From Bacteroidales bacterium (lineage in GTDB: Bacteria > Bacteroidota > Bacteroidia > Bacteroidales > Muribaculaceae): a stretch of 20,448 nucleotides of DNA. A program made the translations under genes and the position numbers. Positions 1-8,710 of the stretch are shown here, piece by piece. The number at the start of each line of letters is the position of its first letter. The first letter of the stretch is position 1. A model generated the notes under the pieces. The model worked only from the letters and a program-made list of their open reading frames with translations. It had not been told where the DNA came from and did not search any database. Location: assembly GCA_004557195.1 (NCBI GenBank), contig SFER01000015.1, positions 1 to 20,448 on the forward strand, read 5' to 3'.

Positions 1-2253
1 TACGACTTCAAGACTACTATTGATGGCATTACCTACTACTACAATTCCATCGATGGTGGACTGGAAATCATAGGTATGATAGTTGGTGAAGGTATAACCG
101 CGGTTTCTATTCCTTCGACTATCGGTGCTGTCCCGGTAGTCTCTATTAAAGGAGGCTATTTTGAGGGATTATTTCAATCGGATGTTGAGGCTAAACAAAT
201 CACTTCGTTGACCATTCCACAGACGGTAACCAACGTGGCCGGCGGCGTCTTCTCCGGCTGCACCAACATTGAGTATCTCAATCTCGATATGCCCACAGTA
301 CAGGATGGATTCAGGAACTTGACCGGGCTCAAGACTCTTGAAATCGGCGAACATACACAAACTATTGCCTCCGACGCTTTCAGCGGCTGCTCTAATATTG
401 AGACGTTAACGCTCGATATTGCTACTGTAGGTGATTGTTTTGCCGGTCTCTCCAATCTCAAAACGATTGTCCTACGAGACCCTGTTACAACAGTTAACGA
501 CGATGCTTTCACGGGCTGCACAGGTGTAACCGACCTCACCATCGGCAAATCGCTGGTTAATGAAAGCGATGTTGTATTTGCTCCTTTCAAAAATTCAATT
601 GTGAATCTCACCGCAAATTGCAAAAATATTTATAAGTGGTTCACAGGCTCCACAAGCCTCTTGTCGGTAAGCTTAGGCAAGAATGTGCAGACTATCGGAA
701 ACGAAGCTTTCAAAGATTGCCAAAAACTTGCAACAACCAATTTCTCCGAAGGCTTGGTAAGTGTTGGAAATAACGCTTTTTGTTCGTGTCGTGAATTGCA
801 GGCTGCTTTGCTTTCTTCCACGGTAAACTCAATTGGCGAGGGTGCATTCCATTATTGCAGTAATATGAAGCAAGTAAATATTCCGGAGGGCGTAACACTT
901 ATTCAAAACGTAACTTTTAATAATTGTGGAATCACATCTTTGACTATACCAAGTACGGTAACAGACATTCACTTTCACGCATTTTCCAGTTGCGTAAACT
1001 TAGAGGAGATTATCATTCCTGAAACAGTTAAATTTATCGGACAGTATGTATTTGCGCATTGTACATCAGTAAAACATATCAGCATTCCTAATTCAACTCT
1101 TAAATTTCAAATAGATGATGATAATGTATTTTTAGGATGTACCGGTCTTGAAACTGTTGATATCGACAAGAGAGAGGTTAAAGGCTGGTTCAAAGGAAAC
1201 ACCTCGCTTAAAACCGTCAATTTTGGCATCAATGTGTTAAAAATCGAAGCGGAGGCTTTCTACGGCTGCACCGGTTTGACATCGGTCTATATTCCGCGTT
1301 TCGTGGAAGAAATCGGAACCGCCGCATTTGGTGGCTGCACCGGCATCACCTCATTTGATGTCGATAAAGATAACAGATATTATTGTTCTCAAGATGGATT
1401 GCTCTTTAAAGATGGACATATCCTCGTATCTTATCCATTAGGTAAAGAAGACGTTGTTCTACAAGACTTTGTTGGCATAATCGACGCAGGCGCATTCCAG
1501 GGCAGCACATATTCAACAATCATCCTGCCGGAGAGGGTACTCGGTATTAAAGCCGGCGCTTTCAAAGATTGCGCAAACCTCAAGACCGTGAAGTGCTACA
1601 GGTCTCCACTCTCCGAAGTTCCGGATAGAACCACCGAAATTACCGTAGTCGAGGTCGGTGCTTTCGAGGGTTGCGATTTGTCGAAAGCCACCCTTTGGGT
1701 GCATGAATGGGCGCTCGATGACTATAAGGCATTTGAAGAATGGAATAAATTCGGTAATATTGTGGATATGAACTGCGTTACGCCGGTTATCTCCTACGTT
1801 GATGGCACTCTCAATTTCGCAAGCGAGACACCGGGTGTTATTTACCACTACACCATCGAAGACAAAGATATCGTGACCGACCAAATCGTTGACAATGGCA
1901 AAGTTTATCTCGATGGATGCTATGAGGTTTCCGTTTATGCCTCTGCCGAGGGATTTGACAATTCCGATGTGGCTAAAGCATGCCTCTTCTTCCTGCCGAA
2001 TCCGCAGGGCGATGACATCACCACCGACGTGATTGAGGTTCCCGAGATGCGCGGCATCCTGGCATACAGCAACAACGGTTTCATCACCATCACCGGCTTG
2101 AACAACCTTGAATATGTGAGCTTCTACGACCTCAACGGAACCAAACTCGGGGCAGTGTCGGCTTACAACGGCGTAGCCACCTTCAAGGCTGCTGTAGGCA
2201 GCGTGGTAATCGCCACCTTCACCAACTCTTCAATCAAGATACTCGTGAGATAA
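1..2253 (+). CDS. BspA-like leucine-rich repeat surface protein, 5' truncated
   Basis: The frame is open from base 1 (first residues YDFKTTIDG) to a TAA at 2251-2253, so the start and probably a signal peptide lie outside the window. The body is a long series of roughly 23-residue repeats built on patterns such as AFxGCTxL, LTIP and VxxIGxxAF. These are the TpLRR/BspA class of leucine-rich repeats (LRR_5) found in secreted or surface proteins of Bacteroidetes that bind host or neighbouring-cell ligands. From about 1774 to 1995 the repeats give way to a segment resembling the chitobiase/hexosaminidase C-terminal fold (TPVISYVDGTLNF, then YEVSVYASAEGF). The last ~70 residues (about 2044-2250) form a small beta module ending SSIKILVR, like a type IX secretion sorting tail. 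A terminator follows directly, so the gene is not obviously joined to the downstream proteases. Ligand and exact role cannot be read from sequence. Confidence 0.9.
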   Translation, partial: YDFKTTIDGITYYYNSIDGGLEIIGMIVGEGITAVSIPSTIGAVPVVSIKGGYFEGLFQSDVEAKQITSLTIPQTVTNVAGGVFSGCTNIEYLNLDMPTVQDGFRNLTGLKTLEIGEHTQTIASDAFSGCSNIETLTLDIATVGDCFAGLSNLKTIVLRDPVTTVNDDAFTGCTGVTDLTIGKSLVNESDVVFAPFKNSIVNLTANCKNIYKWFTGSTSLLSVSLGKNVQTIGNEAFKDCQKLATTNFSEGLVSVGNNAFCSCRELQAALLSSTVNSIGEGAFHYCSNMKQVNIPEGVTLIQNVTFNNCGITSLTIPSTVTDIHFHAFSSCVNLEEIIIPETVKFIGQYVFAHCTSVKHISIPNSTLKFQIDDDNVFLGCTGLETVDIDKREVKGWFKGNTSLKTVNFGINVLKIEAEAFYGCTGLTSVYIPRFVEEIGTAAFGGCTGITSFDVDKDNRYYCSQDGLLFKDGHILVSYPLGKEDVVLQDFVGIIDAGAFQGSTYSTIILPERVLGIKAGAFKDCANLKTVKCYRSPLSEVPDRTTEITVVEVGAFEGCDLSKATLWVHEWALDDYKAFEEWNKFGNIVDMNCVTPVISYVDGTLNFASETPGVIYHYTIEDKDIVTDQIVDNGKVYLDGCYEVSVYASAEGFDNSDVAKACLFFLPNPQGDDITTDVIEVPEMRGILAYSNNGFITITGLNNLEYVSFYDLNGTKLGAVSAYNGVATFKAAVGSVVIATFTNSSIKILVR

Positions 2254-2276
2254 TCTCAGCATCACATAGCAACCAC

Positions 2277-2311
2277 GAAACCCCGGCAGCCCCGCTGTCG
2301 GGGTTTCCTTT
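2277..2311 (+). terminator. Rho-independent terminator after the LRR gene
   Basis: A 14-bp hairpin pairs 2277-2290 with 2294-2307 around a CCC loop; it has one G-T wobble and a GC-rich core (CCCCGGCAG / CTGTCGGGG). The arm ends in TTT and a short T-rich stretch follows. It starts 23 bp after the stop codon and before the next promoter. Confidence 0.85.
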
Positions 2312-2349
2312 CACCATCCGGCGCCCGGTGGAAAATATTTGGCGAATAT

Positions 2350-2381
2350 TTTGCGATTTCTCTTGCGGTGTGTTATCTTTG
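2350..2381 (+). promoter_or_regulatory. Bacteroidetes-type promoter for the C10 protease pair
   Basis: TTTG at 2350-2353 and TATCTTTG at 2374-2381 are separated by 20 bp, matching the -33 TTTG / -7 TAnnTTTG pattern of the Bacteroidetes primary sigma factor. The expected start of transcription near 2388 leaves a leader of about 20 A/T-rich bases before the ATG at 2411. Confidence 0.8.
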
Positions 2382-2410
2382 CAAGCATAAATATAAATAA
2401 TTGATTATAT

Positions 2411-4870
2411 ATGAAATATTTATCATCTAAATCTATTTTGCCGATATTGATTTGTGCGATTGCTTGTTTTACTACTTCTGCGGCTCCGATATCGCGCGCC
2501 GAGGCTGAGGCTATTGCCGGGCGTTACATCACTGTGGAGCGTGGCGCGGAATTGCGCTCCAAGTTGGCTTCCAATGCCGATGCGATGCCATATTACTTGT
2601 TTAACGCAGCCAATGAGCAGGGATTTGCCATCATTGCCGGCGACGACCGCATTGCTCCGTTGCTCGGATATTCACACAGCGGCAGCTTAGATGCCTCGAA
2701 TATGCCTCCGGCACTCGCCGCTTGGCTCGACGAAGTGGCTGCAGCGGTGGCTGCGATGCCAGAAACCGCCGCACGAGCAGCCGAGACAGAGGCGGCTACC
2801 CCCGTGGTGGATGCGCTTGTGAAGACTCAATGGTATCAACTTGCTCCATACAACGCCAAGTGCCCGGCTGCGAATGTCTTCACCGGGTGTGTTGCCACTG
2901 CGATGGCTCAAATCATGAATTATCACCGCTGGCCCGAGCAGGGCGCAGGCTCTATTAAATATGACTGCTTTGCTCCGGTAGATGGAAAGAGCGGGGACCC
3001 GATTGGAGTTTTGACGCTCGATTTCGATAGCAAATATGATTGGGACAACATGCTCCCGACATACAAGACCGAAAACGGCACTGAAAACTGGAATGAAGCG
3101 CAAGCCAATGCCGTTGCCACACTAATGCGCGACTGCGGACATGCTGCTTTCATGAGCTACACCACTGTGGAAAGTGGAAGTTACGACACCGATGCCGCCG
3201 TGGGGTTGAGCGAGCATCTCGGATATGACACCAAGGTGTATCCCCACTACGCATACACTACAGCCGAATGGCTATCCTTGATTAAAAACGAACTCGACAA
3301 CGGTTTCCCGGTGCTCTTCACCGGACAGGGCAGCAACGATGGCGGTGGCGGACACGCATTTGTGGTTGATGGTTACGACACAAATTCCTATCTGCATGTA
3401 AATTGGGGTTGGAACGGCGAAGCCGATGGCTTTTACGATATCAGCAATTTAGCCCCTGTTCACAGTGGTTCGGTTTCCCGCTTTTCATGTATGCAGATTT
3501 TCACATCAATCCACCCTCGCAAGCCATTTGCCACCAAAGTTGCAGATATGCAACTGTTTATGATATTCTCCGGTGCCGGCATAATGGCAGAAAAGTCGGG
3601 AGAGGAACTCGATGTGAATGCCGAGGCTACAATAGCGGTAAATCGCCTGTGCGCTCTCACTCGCCGAGGCTACAAAGGTAAATTCCTTCTGCAACTCGTC
3701 GATAGCGAGGGTAAAACGGTGAAAACATTGTTCTCGCAAGAAGTTGGGAGAGAGGCGCTGAGTGCCGAGAATAACGAAGTGTGGCTTCCCCTCACTTCGG
3801 CTACAATCCCAGCCGGCGCAATGGCAGATGTGCAGGATGGAAACTACACCATCGTCCCGGCAAGCCAATATCTCAACAGCGAGACCGGGAAATATTTCGA
3901 CCCGCTCAAGGTGGCTGTAATGGGGAATAGCGACCATATCGATGTAGCCGTGAAATCGGGGAAAATGACAATGAAAAATGCAGTTTCGTTGCCTGCCACC
4001 ATCGAAATTGTCAAACCGTTGGATTTCCCGACAGAAATTGCATTATTCAGCACCCACCAGACATCTATTGCCCTCGAAAACAGCACCGATTTCGACTCCT
4101 ACGGCACATTGCGACTCATCGCGTGCCACGAAAACGGCACCGACAACATTACATTCTCGTATATCCCCGTGTCGATATACGCCCACACGGCACCGGTGCT
4201 CAGTTGCTCCTACGCCTTTAATGAAACAACTATGAAAGAGGGGAAATACACAGTGAAAATAGAGTATGAATCGGAGGATAATTCCACCCTCAAATACGAT
4301 TTCGAGCCGGCGCAATTCAATGTCGTAATCGATAAAGAGAATAGTTATCCTGTAGCCACCGTCAAGGAGATACGCGTGAGAAACAGCAGCACCAAGGAAT
4401 ATCTCGACATCAACAACTTTGAATTTCCGCGCAACAGTTTCGACTCATATACCCTCAAAGTGGATTGGGAACCGACAGGCTGCACCGCACCGCCGCAAAA
4501 GATGCGCATGGCATGGGCTGTCGAGGGGAGTCTCCAGGGTGAAGCAAATGTGTCGGTCAATGCCATATACGAGTCGCATTTAGACTTTCTCGACCAAAAA
4601 TCGGCGTGCGCCGGCAAAGACCAAGTAACCATCCGCATCATGTATGCCGACCCGTTCACAGGGGAATTTTTACCCGCCCAACCCGAGGATAAATCTTCAT
4701 TTGTGGTGCATTTTGTGAGTGGCACCGGAGTTGAGGGTATCACAGAAAACGAAGCCGTGGAGGTTGAGCGCTACAACGCCATGGGAGTGCGCATTTTTGC
4801 TCCCGAAAAAGGGATAAACATAGTGAAAATGAGCGATGGCTCTGTAAGGAAAGTAATAGTAAACCAATAA
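2411..4870 (+). CDS. Secreted streptopain-like cysteine protease (peptidase family C10), first paralogue
   Basis: This 819-residue protein starts with a signal peptide (about residues 1-24, ending TTSAA). A propeptide follows (about 25-125) with the hallmark YYLFN...GFAIIAGDDR segment of C10 zymogens; in this family the propeptide blocks the active site until cleaved. The catalytic domain (about 130-370) has Gln143 (WYQLAPYN, oxyanion hole), the nucleophile Cys160 in TGCVATAMAQIM and His315 in GGGGHAFVVDGY, followed by NWGWNG at 331-336. All expected catalytic residues are present. Residues about 375-770 are predicted beta-rich and I do not recognise them. The last ~45 residues (RYNAMGVRI, GINIVKMSDG, KVIVN) resemble a type IX secretion sorting tail, so export to the cell surface or medium is inferred. 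It has its own promoter and sits 4 bp before a paralogue. The substrate is unknown. Confidence 0.93.
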   Translation: MKYLSSKSILPILICAIACFTTSAAPISRAEAEAIAGRYITVERGAELRSKLASNADAMPYYLFNAANEQGFAIIAGDDRIAPLLGYSHSGSLDASNMPPALAAWLDEVAAAVAAMPETAARAAETEAATPVVDALVKTQWYQLAPYNAKCPAANVFTGCVATAMAQIMNYHRWPEQGAGSIKYDCFAPVDGKSGDPIGVLTLDFDSKYDWDNMLPTYKTENGTENWNEAQANAVATLMRDCGHAAFMSYTTVESGSYDTDAAVGLSEHLGYDTKVYPHYAYTTAEWLSLIKNELDNGFPVLFTGQGSNDGGGGHAFVVDGYDTNSYLHVNWGWNGEADGFYDISNLAPVHSGSVSRFSCMQIFTSIHPRKPFATKVADMQLFMIFSGAGIMAEKSGEELDVNAEATIAVNRLCALTRRGYKGKFLLQLVDSEGKTVKTLFSQEVGREALSAENNEVWLPLTSATIPAGAMADVQDGNYTIVPASQYLNSETGKYFDPLKVAVMGNSDHIDVAVKSGKMTMKNAVSLPATIEIVKPLDFPTEIALFSTHQTSIALENSTDFDSYGTLRLIACHENGTDNITFSYIPVSIYAHTAPVLSCSYAFNETTMKEGKYTVKIEYESEDNSTLKYDFEPAQFNVVIDKENSYPVATVKEIRVRNSSTKEYLDINNFEFPRNSFDSYTLKVDWEPTGCTAPPQKMRMAWAVEGSLQGEANVSVNAIYESHLDFLDQKSACAGKDQVTIRIMYADPFTGEFLPAQPEDKSSFVVHFVSGTGVEGITENEAVEVERYNAMGVRIFAPEKGINIVKMSDGSVRKVIVNQ
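2480..2673 (+). repeat. Propeptide-coding segment nearly identical to the second protease gene
   Basis: This stretch aligns without gaps with 4932-5125. Positions 2480-2544 differ at one base in 65 (2515 T/C) and 2582-2673 at three bases in 92, with a more divergent ~37-bp patch between. Similarity is much lower in the 3' halves of the two genes. Confidence 0.9.
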
Positions 4871-4874
4871 GAAT

Positions 4875-7343
4875 ATGAGAAAGTTTCTTTTTTGGGCAAC
4901 TATCGGTTGCCTATCGTTTTCAAGCATTCAGGCGGCTCCGATATCGCGCGCCGAGGCTGAGGCTATCGCCGGGCGTTACATCACTGTGGAGCGTGGTGCG
5001 GAGTTGCGCGCCAAGCGTGCCGACAGTGCCGAAGCGATGCCATATTACTTGTTTAACGCAGCCAATGAGCAGGGATTTGCCATCATCGCCGGCGATGACC
5101 GCGTTGCTCCGTTGCTCGGATATTCCGACCGCGGCAGCATCGACGCCGCCAACATGCCATCGGCTCTTGTCGCATGGCTCGACGAGGTGGCAGCGGCAGT
5201 GGCTGCAATGCCCGAGACCGCTACGCGAGCAGCCGAATTGAAAGAAGCCACCCCGGTGGTGGATGCGCTTGTTAAAACAAATTGGTATCAACTCGCCCCA
5301 TACAACGACAAGTGCCCGGCACCCGATGTTTACACCTGCTGTGTAGCCACTGCGATGGCACAAATCATGAATTATCACCGCTGGCCCGAGCAAGGCATAG
5401 GCTCTATCACCTATGAATCTTATTACGGATTGAACGACAGCGACGACCCCAACACCGCAGGTATAATTAGCCACGATTTTTCAAAATCCACCTACGATTG
5501 GGAGAATATGCTCACCACTTACACCCTCGTTGACGGCAAGCCCAATTGGAACGACGCCCAAAAAGACGCAGTTGCTACATTGATGCGCGACTGCGGATAT
5601 GCGGCAAGGGTGCAATATACCACCCATGAGAGCATTGCCTATGATGCCGATGCCGCCGCAGGACTCACTGAGCACTTGGGCTACGATGCTCACTTATACC
5701 CCCATTACAAATACTCCACATCGGAATGGATGGGTATTTTGAAAAACGAACTTGACAACGGATTCCCGGTGCTTTTCACCGGTCAGGCTCCTCTCGCTTC
5801 AAATGCCACAGGCGGACACGCATTTGTTGTCGATGGATATGATTCCAACTCCTTCTTGCATATCAACTGGGGATGGAACGGAGAGGCTGACGGCTTCTAT
5901 AACCTCTGCTATATGGTGCCAACAACCCGACCTACAATTTTCTATTCCTGCATGCAGATATTCACCACAATCCACCCTCGCAAACCATTCTCAAGCGCGG
6001 TGTATAATATGCCCCTTGTGTGCCTATACGACATCGGGCACAAAGGAATTGAATATTCGGGGCTTGATGTTGAGAACAGTGGTGTCGCAGTGGATATCAA
6101 CGAGTCGCAAAAGGTGAAAATGCACGGAGCGGCACTCTGCTCGTCGAGAAAATTTGAAGGCAATATCGCTCTGATGCTTGCGTCGCAGGATGGAAAGTAT
6201 ATCAAGAGCCTATCATCACAGTCGGTATTACAAAAGGAACTAAGTTCGGAATACAAAGATATGGACATCAAGGTTTCCGACTTTGAAATCCCCGCCGGCG
6301 CCCTGAGCGGAATTGCCGACGGCGATTATAAAATATTGCCGGTGAGCGAATACAAAAACCCTGTAACAGGCGAATTGATGGAGCCGCAAACCATTGCGGT
6401 GTATGGCTACAAGAAATGGCTCAACCTCACAATAAAAGAAGGGAAGGCGACATTCACCAATATTATCTACAACACCACAAAAGTGAAGATTCCCAAAGAG
6501 ATAGAAGTGCCTGATAAAATCGCCTATTTCAAGAATTACACCATCAACATACCGATAGAAAATACTTCCGACATGCCTGTCGAGGGGCGTCTCAATTGTT
6601 CAATCGTGTCGAGCGACGGCAAAAACACAATTAACGTGGGGCACTCATATTTTGTCGTTTATGAGAATATGAGCATAGATGTGCCCATTACCTTCTCGAT
6701 AAACGACACTCGCTATCTCGCCGGGGAATACTCTTTTGCATTCGATTTGGAGAAGAGCGAAGGCAACACTCTCGACTACGCTTTCGAGTCGCCAAAGACA
6801 ACCTTGTATGCCGACACGGAGAATACTCCGTCAGTGGTTATAAAAGGCGTTTCCATTACCGACATCGACAGCGAGGATGATATCCCGCTCGACAACTTTG
6901 TTTACGACCTCGAAACCATGTTTGGCTACGAATTGAAAATCGATTTTGATGTCGAGGGATGCGATGTGCGCCCACTGTCTATCACATTGGCAAGCACCAT
7001 CAACGACAAGGTAATCAACGAGCAGGCGGTGTATAACACCTACTTTGAATGGACACAGTCTCTGCTCCTTCATAAGGATATTTTTGATGCGTCGGGCAAA
7101 GCGATGCTCAAACTATGTTATCGCGACATATTCTCCAACGAACTCAAGCCTATGACGCCGGCAGATAAAAACACCATCGAGATAAAATTGAAGAGCGGCA
7201 CCGGCGTTGATGGTATCTCAGCCACCGAGGCTGTCGAAGTGGCGCGCTACAACGCACAAGGTGTGCGCCTCAACACTCCCGCTCCGGGCATCAATCTCGT
7301 GAAGATGAGCGACGGCACTGTGAAAAAAGTGATTGTGAAATAA
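4875..7343 (+). CDS. Secreted streptopain-like cysteine protease (peptidase family C10), second paralogue
   Basis: This 822-residue protein is the tandem paralogue of the preceding gene. Its ATG lies 4 bp after that gene's stop, so the two are almost certainly co-transcribed. It has a signal peptide (about 1-20), a propeptide (about 21-120, with YYLFNAANEQGFAIIAGDD), and a catalytic domain carrying Gln139 (WYQLAPYN), Cys156 (YTCCVATAMAQIM) and His315 (GGHAFVVDGY), then NWGWNG at 331-336. The residue before the nucleophile is Cys155 rather than the Gly seen in the first paralogue. The ~400-residue region after the catalytic domain is related to that of the first paralogue but clearly diverged. 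The final ~45 residues (RYNAQGVRL, GINLVKMSDG, KVIVK) again look like a type IX sorting tail. A terminator follows. The pair probably processes different proteins outside the cell; this is inferred. Confidence 0.93.
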   Translation: MRKFLFWATIGCLSFSSIQAAPISRAEAEAIAGRYITVERGAELRAKRADSAEAMPYYLFNAANEQGFAIIAGDDRVAPLLGYSDRGSIDAANMPSALVAWLDEVAAAVAAMPETATRAAELKEATPVVDALVKTNWYQLAPYNDKCPAPDVYTCCVATAMAQIMNYHRWPEQGIGSITYESYYGLNDSDDPNTAGIISHDFSKSTYDWENMLTTYTLVDGKPNWNDAQKDAVATLMRDCGYAARVQYTTHESIAYDADAAAGLTEHLGYDAHLYPHYKYSTSEWMGILKNELDNGFPVLFTGQAPLASNATGGHAFVVDGYDSNSFLHINWGWNGEADGFYNLCYMVPTTRPTIFYSCMQIFTTIHPRKPFSSAVYNMPLVCLYDIGHKGIEYSGLDVENSGVAVDINESQKVKMHGAALCSSRKFEGNIALMLASQDGKYIKSLSSQSVLQKELSSEYKDMDIKVSDFEIPAGALSGIADGDYKILPVSEYKNPVTGELMEPQTIAVYGYKKWLNLTIKEGKATFTNIIYNTTKVKIPKEIEVPDKIAYFKNYTINIPIENTSDMPVEGRLNCSIVSSDGKNTINVGHSYFVVYENMSIDVPITFSINDTRYLAGEYSFAFDLEKSEGNTLDYAFESPKTTLYADTENTPSVVIKGVSITDIDSEDDIPLDNFVYDLETMFGYELKIDFDVEGCDVRPLSITLASTINDKVINEQAVYNTYFEWTQSLLLHKDIFDASGKAMLKLCYRDIFSNELKPMTPADKNTIEIKLKSGTGVDGISATEAVEVARYNAQGVRLNTPAPGINLVKMSDGTVKKVIVK
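4932..5125 (+). repeat. Second copy of the near-identical propeptide segment
   Basis: It aligns without gaps with 2480-2673 in the upstream protease gene; the mismatches are mostly synonymous in the two conserved blocks. Confidence 0.9.
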
Positions 7344-7361
7344 ACAACCCAACAATAGAGC

Positions 7362-7402
7362 AGTCAGCCGAGGCACCACTTGTCTCGGCTGACTTTATTT
7401 TA
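7362..7402. terminator. Terminator between convergent protease and M16 genes
   Basis: An 11-bp perfect stem pairs 7362-7372 (AGTCAGCCGAG) with 7384-7394 (CTCGGCTGACT), followed on the plus strand by TTATTTTA. The T-run overlaps the stop codon of the minus-strand M16 gene (7400-7402). It clearly serves the plus-strand protease operon. It may also end the opposing transcript, although the flank on that side is less T-rich. Confidence 0.85.
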
Positions 7403-8620
7403 GGCAAATGTGAGTGTCGAGGCTTTGTCGGGGGTGATTAGCGAAGCCACCTCGCGCACCTCCTCGCTCGACACATTCTTTATGCGGTCGGAAATCTCGG
7501 CGATGGTGCTCGCCTTGCCGTAAAACAGCATACTTTTGCCGAGCGACAGCGATGTGCTCTCCCGGTTTTCGCTCGCGATGAGCAGTTGCCCGGTGTATTG
7601 CCGCTTGGCGCGGTCGAGGGCAACCGCCGATATGCCATGCTCGGCGATATCCTCGATAATGCCGCCTATGAGCCGCAGGCAGGGCTTCACATGGTGGGAG
7701 TCGCAGCCGAAATACACGTTAAACTCGCCGGAGTCGGTGAACAAAGTAGTCGATGACTCAACGGTATAGACATATCCTCTGCGCTCGCGCAAAGAGAGGT
7801 TGAAAAGTGAGTTCATTCCGGGTCCTCCCAGGATATTGTTGAGCAAAGTGAGGGCATACTTCCTCGAATCATACATCCCGAAAACCTGCGCGCCGTAGAT
7901 GGTGTGCGACTGGTAGCCGTCGATTTCGCGCTTGATGTGAAACGGGGCTACAACTTGCGGAGCCACGCGCTCGATGCGCTGCAACTCGTTTTTCAGCGAG
8001 CCGAAATGCTTCTCGGCAAGGCGGCACAGGCGGGCGAAGTCGATGTCGCCGGCAGAAAACAGCGCCATGTTTGCCGGCACATAATGCCTGTCGATGAAAG
8101 TGCGGCACATTTCGGGTGTGAAAGTGCGCAGAGTTGTCTCGCAGCCCAGGATGTTGTGCCCGAGACCGGAGCCGGCAAAGAGCAAGTCTTCAAAATCGTC
8201 ATATACCGCTTCCGAGGGGGTGTCGAGATAGGAATTTACCTCGTCGAGCACCACTTCGCGCTCTTTGTTGAGTTCGCTTGCCGGGAATTGCGAGTGCTGC
8301 ACCAGGTCGGCGATAAGTTCCATAGCGCGGTCGTAGTATTGCGAAGGAAACACCGAATAGACCATAGTTTCCTCCTTGGAAGTGTAGGCATTGATTTCGC
8401 CGCCCACGCGCTCCATGCGGTTTACGATATGATATGATTTGCGATGCTTGGTGCCCTTGAAGATAGTGTGTTCCACAAAGTGAGCCATCCCCAGCAGAGA
8501 TGCGTCTTCGTCGCGGCTGCCCACATTAACAGCCACACCAAAATATGCCACTCCAGAGCGGCAAGGCTCATGAATGATTTTCAGCCCGTTGGGCAGAATG
8601 TGTGTTTGAAATGCTTCCAT
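7400..8620 (-). CDS. M16 family zinc metallopeptidase (insulinase/processing-peptidase type)
   Basis: This is a 406-residue protein. The inverted zinc-binding motif HFVEH is at residues 47-51, with Glu127 downstream (REVVLDEVNS) as the third ligand, so the single-domain M16 catalytic half is intact. The second half (ERRGYVYTVESS) is the usual inactive M16 lobe that completes the clam-shell chamber used to degrade or trim small peptides. I chose the ATG at 8618-8620. An in-frame ATG at 8692 would add 24 residues, but a strong promoter lies at 8637-8667, inside that extension, and the resulting transcript could not include the upstream ATG. The protein starting MEAFQTHILPNGLKI fits the family's usual amino terminus and has no signal peptide, suggesting a cytoplasmic location. 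It is monocistronic and divergent from the XRE-cupin operon. Confidence 0.92.
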   Translation of the reverse strand: MEAFQTHILPNGLKIIHEPCRSGVAYFGVAVNVGSRDEDASLLGMAHFVEHTIFKGTKHRKSYHIVNRMERVGGEINAYTSKEETMVYSVFPSQYYDRAMELIADLVQHSQFPASELNKEREVVLDEVNSYLDTPSEAVYDDFEDLLFAGSGLGHNILGCETTLRTFTPEMCRTFIDRHYVPANMALFSAGDIDFARLCRLAEKHFGSLKNELQRIERVAPQVVAPFHIKREIDGYQSHTIYGAQVFGMYDSRKYALTLLNNILGGPGMNSLFNLSLRERRGYVYTVESSTTLFTDSGEFNVYFGCDSHHVKPCLRLIGGIIEDIAEHGISAVALDRAKRQYTGQLLIASENRESTSLSLGKSMLFYGKASTIAEISDRIKNVSSEEVREVASLITPDKASTLTFA

Positions 8621-8636
8621 TGTTGTAATTTGAATG

Positions 8637-8667
8637 CAAAGATAGTGCAAGGTGAGAGCAGTGCAAA
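8637..8667 (-). promoter_or_regulatory. Promoter for the M16 peptidase gene
   Basis: On the minus strand TTTG (8664-8667) and TATCTTTG (8637-8644) are separated by 19 bp, an excellent match to the Bacteroidetes consensus. Transcription would start near 8630, giving a leader of about 10 bases before the ATG at 8620. This position decides the start codon of the gene. Confidence 0.8.
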
Positions 8668-8710
8668 GCAAATATTGCAGTTTTTTCTCCAAAACAGCAC
8701 CAAAACCGAC

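Noticed and set aside
1..2253. Repeated units at the 5' end considered as a DNA repeat array or CRISPR
   Set aside because: The periodicity is at protein level (about 23-residue leucine-rich repeats in one open frame); the DNA units are not identical and have no spacer-repeat layout.
4871..4874. Separate promoter for the second C10 protease
   Set aside because: Only 4 bp separate the genes and no -33/-7 pair was noticed in the end of the first gene, so co-transcription is the simpler reading.
8621..8692. A 24-residue amino-terminal extension of the M16 peptidase resembling a signal peptide
   Set aside because: A consensus promoter at 8637-8667 lies inside the extension, so the transcript starts downstream of that ATG; the shorter form matches the family start.
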